Part shown: one piece after another, positions 31,207 through 39,936 of the stretch
How positions within the stretch are numbered: position 1 is the first letter of the stretch
Layout of the letters: each line of letters begins with the position of its first letter
Assembly: GCA_016290175.1 (NCBI GenBank)
Contig: JAEETD010000020.1
Span: 1-40,837, forward strand
DNA length: 40,837 nt
Direction of reading: 5' to 3'
DNA from: Prevotella sp.
GTDB taxonomy: Bacteria > Bacteroidota > Bacteroidia > Bacteroidales > Bacteroidaceae
Notes under the pieces: generated by a model
The model's input: the letters and a program-made list of their open reading frames with translations, nothing else
Database searches by the model: none
What the model was told of the DNA's origin: nothing
Translations under genes and position numbers: made by a program

Positions 31207-33825
31207 TTATTTAAAAAGACGGATTTGTTCAATGAGTTCAGCTACACTCACAGCATTATCAGCACCATACTCTGCCTGATATACCATGTAATAATGGAAC
31301 TTTCCTCCATTCCTATTGGCATACTCTTCCCATATTCTACCAAGTTCTGCCTTACGTTTGCTGTCTTCGTTCATGTATGGCTTACCCTTAGTTTCAATCA
31401 ACAGTACATCGCCACTCTTCAACACTACAATGAAGTCTGGTTGATGTCGTTTAAAGCCATTAATAGTAAAGGTGCTACGCTTGTTTTGGGTATTACGATG
31501 CCAGAACAGTACGTTATCTTCTGCCGCAATTCTCGCCATGATACCCTCTTCAAAAGTGCTGGCATGTTCCTCGGCTATATACAGACTTTTATCAAGACTA
31601 TCCCATACTGATGCCACATTTTGCTCTAAGGGAAATTCCCAATAGCAATTCATTTGCACATAGCGGGCATGAAGCCATCTCTTCAACTGCTCCAGTCTGT
31701 AGATTTCTAACAAGTCGTCAATCTTCTCCGTGAACACTTCTGCCGTCTTCTTGGCTGTAAGGTAGAAGTCAGAAAGCTGTTCACCATTATATTTCGCTAA
31801 AGCACGTTTTACATACTCTACAAGGTCATTACGCTGAATGCTGTTATAGTGCAGTTTGTTAACAATGATTTCCGTCAGTTGTGACCGTTTCATTTCTGGA
31901 GAAAAAGACGCAAATGTTTGGCGAAGACTGTTTAGTACAGACTCGTTTACAGTAGTACGTTTTGGTGTGAACTGACCGTCGCCACCGTCTTTCAGGTCAA
32001 TGCTGACAACACCAGACTGTGAATCAGTCAGTGATACCTTTGTGTCTTGCTCTAACAGATTGAAGCCCTTGTTCAACTTCTCTTCCGTCAGCAGAATATG
32101 AGGCTCTGGCATCAAGTCATTGATATTCTTATTCTCAATAGAGAACAATGGGATGCGAATGGCCTTTGCAACTTCACTCACATCTTGGCGCATGGGATAG
32201 GTATTAATCATAGACTTTAAATCGTTGTTCCCTGTCTGCTGGTTTGTTTCCTCATTATATTGCTCTCCTTGCTGGATAGCAATCTCCTCGAAAGTACCAT
32301 CTGCAACAGATGCAGCAGCAAGTCGTGCTGCAACACCCTCAGATGTGGTGTTTAACGCTTCCCCAACGTTTCCAAAGAAAGAAGGTTCTTGTACAGATGG
32401 ATCTGGCTTAGGGTCTTCTGTCTTAACTTTAGGCGGCTCTGTTTTAGCCAATCTATAGTCACGGCGGCTGAAGCCAGATTTCTGTAGAGAACGGATGACA
32501 GCTTCTGCAGCATCATGAAAGTCCTGTTTTGATGTAAGCACATAACTTTCATTCAGCAATGGGTCACTACTTCGACGTGCATTAGGCTGTCTTAGGATTC
32601 TTCCCAACACTTGCTCAACATCGATGGGGGATGTTCGATTTGACAAGGCTGCAAGGATGTAGGCAAATGGGCAATCCCAACCTTCTTTCAGCGCATTAAC
32701 AGTGATGATATAACGTACAGGACAATCTGAAGCCAACAGATCAATATTCTTAAGTTCGTTCAATGGCTCAGCCAATTTATACTTGATTTGTTCCCTGGGT
32801 ATATTATTGTCTAATAAGGTCTGCATTACAAGCTCATAGTTGGCATTCTCCTGGCCAGTTCGCGGCTCCACTTGTAATAACACTATTGGACGGATATAAT
32901 GGCCATTATTCTGTCTTTGTGCCTGTATAGCATGACGTTCCAGCGTTTTCTGCCAAAGGATGGCATTGGCTATCACATCATCTACGCTTTCCATATTGTA
33001 AAGAACTACAGGCAGTTTCACCATCGATTCTTTTTTCAACTTTCCTGCATCCACAAAGCTTACAATGTTGGCATCTGGTTTAGGAGTAGCTGTCAGGTTT
33101 AGTATGAACGACGGATTCAACAAACGAAGCATTTCTGTTCGCATATCTGATCCAAAGTTATGGCTTTCGTCTACCACGCAAACAGGACGTTGCCAAGCCA
33201 ACCATTGAATAAGACTCAGTTCATCAGCCCCTTCTATACGCTGTTCTGTACTATAGTGGTAGTGTCCATCCCATTGTGCAAAGAATGCATTTTGTCGCCA
33301 AGAAAGCAAATCGTCTCGTTCTTTTGTGGCAAAGCTTTGAGCAGACAGCACTAAGACTGTCAACTGGTCATTAACAGCTGTTGGACTTAGACCCGTTCCC
33401 ATTAGTGCTTCTTCCTTACCCTCAACCACCAAGTTGCCACAATAACTTTGAAGCGCTTCATAATATGGATGGCCTGGTGTTTGCAGATTACGTAATGTCT
33501 GTTCGCGTATAGAGTCGCTAGGTACGAACCACGCAACTACACGAGGCTGTTCTTGGGGCAGGTAGTCGAATATGAGAGGCAGAGCGTTGGCCGCGATATA
33601 AGTCTTACCACCAGCCGTAGGTACTTTCAGCGTTACGTTGGGGATGCCTGGTGCTAACGAATTGTTGTAAGCATGCAACAGGTCGTTGTTCTTCGTATGT
33701 GGATCTATGCTCCTGTCGAGCCAGTGCTGACGGAAAGCCTCTCGCAAATCATTCGACTTGCGCAAATGCTCCAGATAATTCTTCAGGTCTGCCAGCACTT
33801 CTTTCTGATAGGTCTTTAGCTTCAT
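31207..33825 (-). CDS. Type III restriction enzyme Res subunit (helicase-nuclease)
   Basis: 872 residues. SF2 helicase: Q motif region KLKTYQKEVLADL, Walker A PTAGGKT (69-75), DESHN (219-223), LNLTATPKPD, and VEQVLGRILRQP (motif VI). C-terminal PD-ExK nuclease: Asp797 (DFIVVLKSGD), then ETKG with Glu811 and Lys813. With Mod it cuts DNA between head-to-head unmodified sites after ATP hydrolysis. Encoded 12 bp after mod. Confidence 0.93.
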   Translation of the reverse strand: MKLKTYQKEVLADLKNYLEHLRKSNDLREAFRQHWLDRSIDPHTKNNDLLHAYNNSLAPGIPNVTLKVPTAGGKTYIAANALPLIFDYLPQEQPRVVAWFVPSDSIREQTLRNLQTPGHPYYEALQSYCGNLVVEGKEEALMGTGLSPTAVNDQLTVLVLSAQSFATKERDDLLSWRQNAFFAQWDGHYHYSTEQRIEGADELSLIQWLAWQRPVCVVDESHNFGSDMRTEMLRLLNPSFILNLTATPKPDANIVSFVDAGKLKKESMVKLPVVLYNMESVDDVIANAILWQKTLERHAIQAQRQNNGHYIRPIVLLQVEPRTGQENANYELVMQTLLDNNIPREQIKYKLAEPLNELKNIDLLASDCPVRYIITVNALKEGWDCPFAYILAALSNRTSPIDVEQVLGRILRQPNARRSSDPLLNESYVLTSKQDFHDAAEAVIRSLQKSGFSRRDYRLAKTEPPKVKTEDPKPDPSVQEPSFFGNVGEALNTTSEGVAARLAAASVADGTFEEIAIQQGEQYNEETNQQTGNNDLKSMINTYPMRQDVSEVAKAIRIPLFSIENKNINDLMPEPHILLTEEKLNKGFNLLEQDTKVSLTDSQSGVVSIDLKDGGDGQFTPKRTTVNESVLNSLRQTFASFSPEMKRSQLTEIIVNKLHYNSIQRNDLVEYVKRALAKYNGEQLSDFYLTAKKTAEVFTEKIDDLLEIYRLEQLKRWLHARYVQMNCYWEFPLEQNVASVWDSLDKSLYIAEEHASTFEEGIMARIAAEDNVLFWHRNTQNKRSTFTINGFKRHQPDFIVVLKSGDVLLIETKGKPYMNEDSKRKAELGRIWEEYANRNGGKFHYYMVYQAEYGADNAVSVAELIEQIRLFK

Positions 33826-33837
33826 CTTTCGTTGTTT

Positions 33838-35784
33838 TTAGAATCTACGAATATCTCTTGGTATCTGACGGAATGTGATACCCATTTGTTCTAATTCATC
33901 GTCAGAGAATTCACAGAGGTCAGCATATACAATCAGACCACCGTCCATACGCCCCTTCACCACATTTAATAGTGTTTCGTTAGACAAGGTTGTGGGCTGG
34001 TCTGCTTCGTAATAGAAGTAATAGCCTACGCCCTGATAATCGTCGAGCCAATAGGGATAATCTTCTGAGCGTGTCTGCATCAATGGTTGATGTGTTTCTG
34101 TATAATATACATAGCGACGTAGTTCTGATTCGCCCACATCTTCATTCAGCATCTTTGTACCATCCTTAAAGATTGGGGCACCCAGTTCCATGAAATCGAA
34201 ACCTCCTCCCAAACCATCGCGAAGCCCATCGTAATACTTCTCTGCTTCTACCACCAGATTATTATCTTTCACCGTTGGCTGATGTACATCAGTATAATTG
34301 TCAGACGCTTTGGCTTGTTCGTAAGTTTGCTTAGCATCTTCGTAATAATCTGTTATGCGTTTCAACGTGTTGGCATTGAGTTTCTTTTCATAAATGCGTT
34401 CCGTTTTTGTTCCTGTATATTCGTACCCACTAATGGCGCGTTGGACTCTTTCTTGGGTAGTTTTTACAATATCAGCATCTACCTCTAACAACACAAACTT
34501 CCTATCGCCGCCATCTTTCAGATTTGCCTTCAGCACAGAGTGAGCTGTAGTGCCACTACCTGCGAAGCAATCCATAACTATGTCGCCAGGTTCAACAGCG
34601 ATTTCAAGAATACGGTCAATCAGACGTGTAGGCTTGGGCGTATCAAATGGAACAGCACCCTCGAATATCTCTATAAGTTCTTTCTTAGCGCCATCAGTAT
34701 TATCTACTTCTGAGAATGGCCACAAGTTTGTGGTGACTCTGCCACCGACCTCACCAAGATAGGTTTTTCTGCTAAGATTACCCAGGCTTGTAAAATAATA
34801 CTTGGGCCATTGACCACGTTCTAATACAGCTTGAGCTTTTTGCTTACTAACCTCAAGACTTTCTTTAAGTACGATACCCATCACACCCTGACGCACTTCA
34901 TCAGAGCTTATACCGCATATTCTTGCTCGTTCTTCCGCATCGTTCAAGTCACGCAATTCATACTCACACCAACCATTCATGATATCAAGCATGTCATCTT
35001 GCTCATAACGCCACGTGTTTGATACAATGGGATAAATCATTTTTCCTGTGAAAGGATTTTGAATGGCATATACCATTCCTTGGTGAGTAATCGCATTGGG
35101 AGCATATGCATTATCAGGACGCCAATAATCCTTATCATTATCAGGATTAGCATATCTTGCGTTCATTCCTTCCGTCCTTTCGAGTTTGAACGGATTCCAA
35201 CCTGGCCTTTTACTATAAGCGATAATATGATCTGTTGTCGTTGGTATCCCTTTACTGTCGTTTCGAGGCGAATATGATTTCTGCCAGATAATATTGCTAA
35301 CAAAGCAGTCCTCGCCAAAAATCTCATTCATCATCAGGCGAAGGGCGGCCTGCTCATTATCATCGCACGAAATGAATATCACACCATCAGGGCGAAGCAT
35401 CCTGCGCATCAATACCAGACGTGGATACATCATACAGAGCCATTTGTCGTGACGACTCAAATCTTCCCCTTGTTTGCCTACTACTTTGTTTATCCAATCG
35501 CGAGTACGTGGGTCGTTGCAATCATCTGAATAAGTCCAAGGCTTTCCTGTGTTATAAGGAGGATCGTTGTATATGCATTTCACTTGTCCTTCCAGTCGTG
35601 GCAACAACGCTTTCAAACTAAGCAGATTGTCGCCAAAAACTATCATGTTGCCGCTTTCACTCGACAACCCTTCCTCACGCCTATGCTCTGCCGTATAGCC
35701 ATACGTCAGGCTCAGCGTGCGAAACGGAACCTTCGAGTGGTACGTCACCACACTATCTTTTCCTATCCAATTTAGAACGGGCAT
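33838..35784 (-). CDS. Type III DNA methyltransferase (Mod), adenine-N6 or cytosine-N4 specific
   Basis: 648 residues. DPPY catalytic motif at 74-77 (YNDPPYNTG) precedes the SAM motif FAGSGTT at 407-413, the beta-class order of type III Mod subunits. The middle (about 180-400) carries the target recognition region. The C-terminus ends with polar segments typical of Mod subunits that bind Res. The frame is intact, with no simple repeat at the start or in the middle, so I see no sign of phase variation. It lies 9 bp after the PDDEXK-EVE gene. Confidence 0.93.
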   Translation of the reverse strand: MPVLNWIGKDSVVTYHSKVPFRTLSLTYGYTAEHRREEGLSSESGNMIVFGDNLLSLKALLPRLEGQVKCIYNDPPYNTGKPWTYSDDCNDPRTRDWINKVVGKQGEDLSRHDKWLCMMYPRLVLMRRMLRPDGVIFISCDDNEQAALRLMMNEIFGEDCFVSNIIWQKSYSPRNDSKGIPTTTDHIIAYSKRPGWNPFKLERTEGMNARYANPDNDKDYWRPDNAYAPNAITHQGMVYAIQNPFTGKMIYPIVSNTWRYEQDDMLDIMNGWCEYELRDLNDAEERARICGISSDEVRQGVMGIVLKESLEVSKQKAQAVLERGQWPKYYFTSLGNLSRKTYLGEVGGRVTTNLWPFSEVDNTDGAKKELIEIFEGAVPFDTPKPTRLIDRILEIAVEPGDIVMDCFAGSGTTAHSVLKANLKDGGDRKFVLLEVDADIVKTTQERVQRAISGYEYTGTKTERIYEKKLNANTLKRITDYYEDAKQTYEQAKASDNYTDVHQPTVKDNNLVVEAEKYYDGLRDGLGGGFDFMELGAPIFKDGTKMLNEDVGESELRRYVYYTETHQPLMQTRSEDYPYWLDDYQGVGYYFYYEADQPTTLSNETLLNVVKGRMDGGLIVYADLCEFSDDELEQMGITFRQIPRDIRRF

Positions 35785-35793
35785 AATTATCTA

Positions 35794-37272
35794 TTATTTC
35801 TTTTCTTTCTCTTTTCTGATATCGTCCAAAGTCCTGCCGTTATAAAGGAAATGGGCTGGGCCTTGATACTCTCTGTTCTCACTGCCTTCGTCTGGCATAA
35901 AGTGCTTGCAGAAACGGGAAAGGGTATATATTTCACTATCGTAAGCAACGGTGTTTTCAGAAACCACCGTTACAGGAATGTCACCATGTTCAAAGTAAAC
36001 CACATCGCCAGGCTTCAAACCAATCATCGAGAATTTGAACGGTGGGCGGCGGTCTGCCTTTGTCTTGGGCTTGTCTTGCTTTTTAGGCTTTGCTTTTTGG
36101 GCAGGTGCAGGAGCAACTGGTTTCTCTGTTGGAGCTGCATCATCAAAATGCTGCTCGATGTATTGCCTTAGAGACTTGAATTCCTCCTTGGAGAGCTTCG
36201 TAGTTGAAGGACGTTTACCCATCAGTTTCTGTTTCATCATCGCCTCATGTTTCAGCGCAGGACTGTTTGTGTCTGCAATGGGGCGCACAAGGAAGAACAA
36301 CTTGTCGCTATAGTCGATGTCATTGGAAGATGATTTTGCAAACTCATCACCTTCATCTACAGCTGGCGAGTAAGGTATCTGGCTTTCAACCACCTCTACC
36401 TTAAATCGAATCGCACTTTCAGGGCTGGAGGAATAGAGATAGGCAATGTCACCTTTCTGCACGTTCTGCACACCTGCCTTATGCCGCCAATAAATCTGAC
36501 CGTATTTCTTGAAGCAACCTTCTACATCAAAATACTTCTTGTCGTAGCAAATCAGCCATACATTCCCCTTGCCATTTCGTACTTGTGTAGTAGTGGGAAT
36601 AACAGCAGCGGGCGATGCCGGCTTTTCTTCAGTTTCAGGGTTATCTACAATGGTAAACTTCAAGCGCGAGCGCAAACTACCAGCCATTGATTCTGGTAAT
36701 ATAAAACGCTCCATGATGCAATCATAAAGCTGTTGTTGGCCTCCTTGGTGTTTGCAATGGCGGAGGAAGGTGTTCAAATAGATATTGTCCAAACAAAACT
36801 GTTCCAGCTTTTTCCTGTCATAGTTCTTGAAATCCAGCAATTCTATGAGATTCGCACCAGCTTCGTTGTCAATAGTCCAGTCAATTGTGGTGACTGATGC
36901 AGCTGAACGCTTGCCGTCCTTTTCCTCCAAATAGAACACTTCTAACTTCTCGCCAAAGTAGAGCCCAAAGCGGCAATCCGTCAACTTCATGTAGGCCTCA
37001 ATCTGCTCGATATCCACCTTGCGTTGCTTGTGGTCAGGCTTCTTCAACTCAAGAATAATCTCCTTGGCGTTTTTGTCATTGTTCAGATAGAACACGAAAT
37101 CAGGAATCCATTTACGACTATACAAGCCATACTGTTCTTCAAGGTTGCCGTCATAGCGCGACCAACCCAGTGCTTGCAGGAAGCCCTTCACTATTTCTTT
37201 CTCGAAGGTCATTTCCTTTACGCCTTTGTTCTTGCTGATTTCTTCGCAAAACGTATTCCAAATTCGTTTCAT
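35794..37272 (-). CDS. PDDEXK / EVE-like / RAMA-like fusion protein of the defence operon
   Basis: 492 residues. Residues about 20-125 resemble the HsdR N-terminal PDDEXK fold: IPDFVFYL (Asp58) and IILELKK (Glu75, Lys77). Residues about 236-375 look like an EVE/PUA-type module, which in other proteins binds modified bases (NVWLICYDKKYFDVEG, IYWRHKAG, VQKGDIAYLY). A Pro/Ala/Lys-rich linker (380-408) leads to a RAMA/DUF4357-like end (PFKFSMIGLKPGDVVYF, GPAHFLYNGRTLDDIRKE). The predicted activity is cutting or sensing modified DNA (inference). First gene of the operon; ATG at 37272 fits the promoter. Confidence 0.78.
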   Translation of the reverse strand: MKRIWNTFCEEISKNKGVKEMTFEKEIVKGFLQALGWSRYDGNLEEQYGLYSRKWIPDFVFYLNNDKNAKEIILELKKPDHKQRKVDIEQIEAYMKLTDCRFGLYFGEKLEVFYLEEKDGKRSAASVTTIDWTIDNEAGANLIELLDFKNYDRKKLEQFCLDNIYLNTFLRHCKHQGGQQQLYDCIMERFILPESMAGSLRSRLKFTIVDNPETEEKPASPAAVIPTTTQVRNGKGNVWLICYDKKYFDVEGCFKKYGQIYWRHKAGVQNVQKGDIAYLYSSSPESAIRFKVEVVESQIPYSPAVDEGDEFAKSSSNDIDYSDKLFFLVRPIADTNSPALKHEAMMKQKLMGKRPSTTKLSKEEFKSLRQYIEQHFDDAAPTEKPVAPAPAQKAKPKKQDKPKTKADRRPPFKFSMIGLKPGDVVYFEHGDIPVTVVSENTVAYDSEIYTLSRFCKHFMPDEGSENREYQGPAHFLYNGRTLDDIRKEKEKK

Positions 37273-37298
37273 ATATGCACAGTTTACCTAATATCGGG

Positions 37299-37306
37299 CA
37301 AAGATA
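37299..37306 (-). promoter_or_regulatory. -7 box of the defence operon
   Basis: TATCTTTG on the minus strand, 26 bp before the first ATG. It is the only such box seen before the six leftward genes whose gaps are 14 bp or less. Confidence 0.65.
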
Positions 37307-37369
37307 CGAAAAAGTTTCCAAACATAAACATTTCTACGCAATTTTACACATTATTTAATAAAACGCGCA

Positions 37370-37433
37370 ATTTTCCACTCACTGCATGGAAAATCTATTC
37401 TATTGAGAATTGTGAACTCACTGCGTTCACAAT
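37370..37433. repeat. Two hairpins with a shared loop sequence
   Basis: ATTTTCCA/TGGAAAAT (37370-37377, 37387-37394) encloses CTCACTGCA. ATTGTGAAC/GTTCACAAT (37409-37417, 37425-37433) encloses TCACTGC. Stems differ and loops agree. It resembles REP-like intergenic palindromes; both lie upstream of the defence operon promoter. Confidence 0.65.
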
Positions 37434-37498
37434 GACAAGACACATGTTTTTGCGATTATGGGTCTTTCAATAGCAAACACATGCGTTTTCCCGTTGTG

Positions 37499-37651
37499 CC
37501 GTTTTCCCGTTTCGTGATGTGGTTGTGAATGAATGAAATCTTTTGAGTTCTAATTTTACTATAATATATAATTATAATTATATATTATAGTAATATAGAA
37601 TATGGTAAAAATTTTCGTATCGGCAGAACGGTTGACGAAACGGGAAAACGG
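37499..37651. repeat. 34-bp perfect AT palindrome with inverted octamer arms (second copy)
   Basis: 37558-37591 is a perfect 34-bp AT-rich palindrome (ACTATAATATATAATTA and its complement). Inverted arms ACGAAACGGGAAAACGG lie at 37499-37515 (reversed) and 37635-37651, 42 and 43 bp from the palindrome. It sits between the leftward defence operon and the rightward HU gene. Short reading frames across it are not considered genes. From 37652 to 38037 nothing further is recognised. Confidence 0.9.
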
Positions 37652-38037
37652 GAAAACGGCAGTCGACCGGTTAGGGAGGTAAATAACAGGCTTACTGGTC
37701 GCTTGGAACGGGAACGGTGCAATCTCATAGATTGAACTATTCGTCGAGCGGGATTGAACTGTTCTCGCCGCCAGCGCGCAGCCTCGGAAAGATATTGGCA
37801 AAATCGAGCTATAAATATGGTTTTATATCTTTCAGCATCACTTAGATACACCATCGCTGAATTAGTAAAGATTTTTGATAAATCCAGAAGGATTCTTTCT
37901 TCATAAAGAGCAAATGTTAATAATATAAAGCTGCGAGTAAGTGAGAGCAGACTAAGCTTGCTTAGTGTCTGCCGAACGGGAGCAGTTTCGCCAAGTGTTA
38001 ACGTGGCAAATTTCTCAAAAATAATTGGGGGGAACTA

Positions 38038-38068
38038 TTGTTTTGCATTGATATTTTGTGTAACTTTG
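38038..38068 (+). promoter_or_regulatory. Promoter of the second HU-HIG gene
   Basis: TTG (38038-38040), 20 bp spacer, TAACTTTG (38061-38068). Leader of about 86 nt. Confidence 0.65.
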
Positions 38069-38101
38069 CACTCGCAATCAGATCTGAAAAACACGCGGGA
38101 T

Positions 38102-38126
38102 TCGGCCACCCGATGTAGCTGGCCGA
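38102..38126 (+). promoter_or_regulatory. Conserved leader hairpin of the second HU-HIG mRNA
   Basis: UCGGCCA (38102-38108) pairs with UGGCCGA (38120-38126); loop CCCGAUGUAGC. It ends 34 nt before the ATG. The first copy has a U-G pair where this has C-G, and two loop differences. Confidence 0.6.
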
Positions 38127-38160
38127 GCAGGATAATACTAATACCAAAAAACACAAGATT

Positions 38161-39111
38161 ATGGCGAAGATTATTTATGAAGTGTACCAGAACAAGAACG
38201 AGCACACTGCCGCCTACGGCAAGTTCTACGCTCGCGTGAAGAATCTGGAGAGTCTGAACACCCGCAAGCTGGCAAACCACATCAGCGAGCACGGAAGCAT
38301 CTACACACCCGACGTCGTGTACGGCGTGCTGGAGAAGTTCCGCAGCTGTCTGCTGGAGATGCTGCTCAACTCGAAGAAGGTGAAGATTGAAGGTCTCGGC
38401 ACGTTCTACACCACCATCGAGTGCGCGAAGGGTGGAGCGCTGACCAAGGACAAGTTCAGCGTGAATAAGGACATCAAGGGTCTGCACATCCGCTTCCTGC
38501 CCGAGCAGGAACAGGAGCAGAACATCAGTTCGCGAGAGTTCCTGAAGCAGGCCGAGTTCATCAACGTGGAGAGCCTCGTGAAGAGCGACGAGGACAACGG
38601 CACTACGGGTAACGGCTCAACGGAGAACGGCGGTTCACAGAACCAAGGTGGTGGCTCCAACGGCGGTGGCACTGGCACCGTAACGCCTGACAACGGTGGT
38701 TCACAGAACAGCGGTTCGCAGAACCAGGGCGGCAACAGTGGTAGCGGCTCGAACACTGGAGGCAACAGTGGTAGCCAAAGCGGCAACACTGGCGGCAACA
38801 GCGGCTCGGAGAGTGGCACTGAGGGTGACTACCGACTGGTGATCTACAAGTATGGCAACGGAACCTCGACCGTGACGGACGACAGCGAGCAGGAAATCAA
38901 CAGCAACGACAACGTGCACTCCGGCTCTAACGTAAACGTCAGCGTCGTGTCAGCAAGCGAATTGGAGCCTATTGTCAAGGTCAACGGCGTTCGCATCACG
39001 CTGACCGAGAACGACGGAACCTACACTGGTTCGTTCCAGATGCCTACAAAGGGCACAGTTCTGGAGATCAACTCCGAAACTGACGAGATGGACTTCATGG
39101 ACCAGGACTAG
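38161..39111 (+). CDS. HU-HIG DNA-binding protein with long Gly/Asn/Gln/Ser linker
   Basis: 316 residues. The HU part (1-about 130) is very close to the paralogue at 14088 (IIYEVYQNKNEHTAAYGKFY, LANHISEHGSIYTPDVVYGV, KVKIEGLGTFYTTIE). The linker (about 142-221) is twice as long and made of repeated NGGSQN/GGNSGS units. The last 90 residues form an Ig-like module (YRLVIYKYGNGTSTV, VRITLTENDGTYTGSFQMP). A chromatin-like protein of a mobile cassette; the exposed linker suggests that the Ig part contacts another partner (inference). Followed by a hairpin and smalltalk. Confidence 0.88.
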   Translation: MAKIIYEVYQNKNEHTAAYGKFYARVKNLESLNTRKLANHISEHGSIYTPDVVYGVLEKFRSCLLEMLLNSKKVKIEGLGTFYTTIECAKGGALTKDKFSVNKDIKGLHIRFLPEQEQEQNISSREFLKQAEFINVESLVKSDEDNGTTGNGSTENGGSQNQGGGSNGGGTGTVTPDNGGSQNSGSQNQGGNSGSGSNTGGNSGSQSGNTGGNSGSESGTEGDYRLVIYKYGNGTSTVTDDSEQEINSNDNVHSGSNVNVSVVSASELEPIVKVNGVRITLTENDGTYTGSFQMPTKGTVLEINSETDEMDFMDQD

Positions 39112-39117
39112 GCAATG

Positions 39118-39164
39118 GCTGAGATAAGAGGGGGAGCCAAATCGCCCTCCCCCTCGAACTCAGC
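39118..39164 (+). promoter_or_regulatory. Hairpin between the HU and smalltalk genes
   Basis: Outer stem GCTGAG/CTCAGC, inner stem GAGGGGGAG/CTCCCCCTC. No T tract follows, so it may adjust RNA stability or read-through into smalltalk. The first cassette has a heptamer array at this place. Confidence 0.6.
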
Positions 39165-39190
39165 AAGTATTCACCTTAATATCTGATGCT

Positions 39191-39304
39191 ATGAAAAAGG
39201 AAACTTGGAAGACCGTCATTCAGGTGATTGTGAGCATCCTCACAGCAGCCCTGACGGCACTGGGTACTACCAGTTGCATGGGCCACGGCCCAATCACATT
39301 CTGA
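39191..39304 (+). CDS. Smalltalk small protein
   Basis: 37 residues: MKKETWKTVIQVIVSILTAA, then LTALGTTSCMGHGPITF. The SCMGHGPIT tail is identical to that of the smalltalk protein at 14958. One membrane helix. Encoded 79 bp after the HU gene and before the terminator. Confidence 0.9.
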   Translation: MKKETWKTVIQVIVSILTAALTALGTTSCMGHGPITF

Positions 39305-39332
39305 CAAACGAAGCCTAACGGCTTAACACAAC

Positions 39333-39375
39333 GAGAGGACTGACAGACAACGAGAGCTGTCAGCCCTCTTTTTTT
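39333..39375 (+). terminator. Terminator of the second HU/smalltalk cassette
   Basis: GGACTGACAG pairs with CTGTCAGCC inside a longer stem ending CCCTC, followed by a run of T. Same stem as at 15162-15196. Confidence 0.88.
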
Positions 39376-39422
39376 CGCGCGTGTATGTGCGTACATAAAT
39401 CATTAATTCAATAAATAAAATT

Positions 39423-39836
39423 ATGAATAAGGTAATAATAGACTCAAAGGAATTAGCAATAGGGTCGTGGGTGAAGAATAACGACGAGATCGCCAGAATT
39501 ACTTCCCTTTATAAGAAGAACGGTATGCTTGTTGCCGAAGCAAAACTGTACGATGACAGTAGTGACATCAGCACAGACGAGATTTTGCTCTATCCAAGTG
39601 GAATCGAGCCAATCCCCGTTACGACACTACTGCTCGAAAAGAATGGCTGGGTGAAGGACAAAACCGGAGCAAATGCGTTTACGCATCCCCAGCTGGGCAG
39701 CGATAATAAGATTGTAATCAAGGACGATGTTCCTGTGTTCCATGATCAGAAGGTGCTGTACGTACACCAACTCCAGAACGTACTGCATGAACACAACGAG
39801 AACATCAGCATCCATCTTCAACTATTCAAGATTTAA
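39423..39836 (+). CDS. Phage-type hypothetical protein
   Basis: 137 residues. The pattern is a short beta-rich start (LAIGSWVKNNDEIARITSLY), a segment with IEPIPVTTLLLEKNGWVKD and a C-terminal YVHQLQNVLHEHN. This combination is common in small hypothetical proteins of Bacteroidetes prophages; function unknown. It has no close upstream neighbour and may start a new unit after the smalltalk terminator. Confidence 0.65.
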   Translation: MNKVIIDSKELAIGSWVKNNDEIARITSLYKKNGMLVAEAKLYDDSSDISTDEILLYPSGIEPIPVTTLLLEKNGWVKDKTGANAFTHPQLGSDNKIVIKDDVPVFHDQKVLYVHQLQNVLHEHNENISIHLQLFKI

Positions 39837-39936
39837 CTTTTAAGATTTTAGGTTCTTTTTATGACGCATATTTCCGCCTCCGTCCCAATGGGGATGGACG
39901 TGGGAATAGAGTCGTTTTGTTATCTGTAAGATTCAA

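Noticed and set aside
33838..35784. Phase-variable mod gene
   Set aside because: No homopolymer or short tandem repeat capable of slippage was seen in the coding frame or at its start, and the frame is intact.
37958..38239. Plus-strand frame across the second HU start
   Set aside because: It overlaps the HU gene in another frame and its upstream half covers the promoter and leader hairpin.
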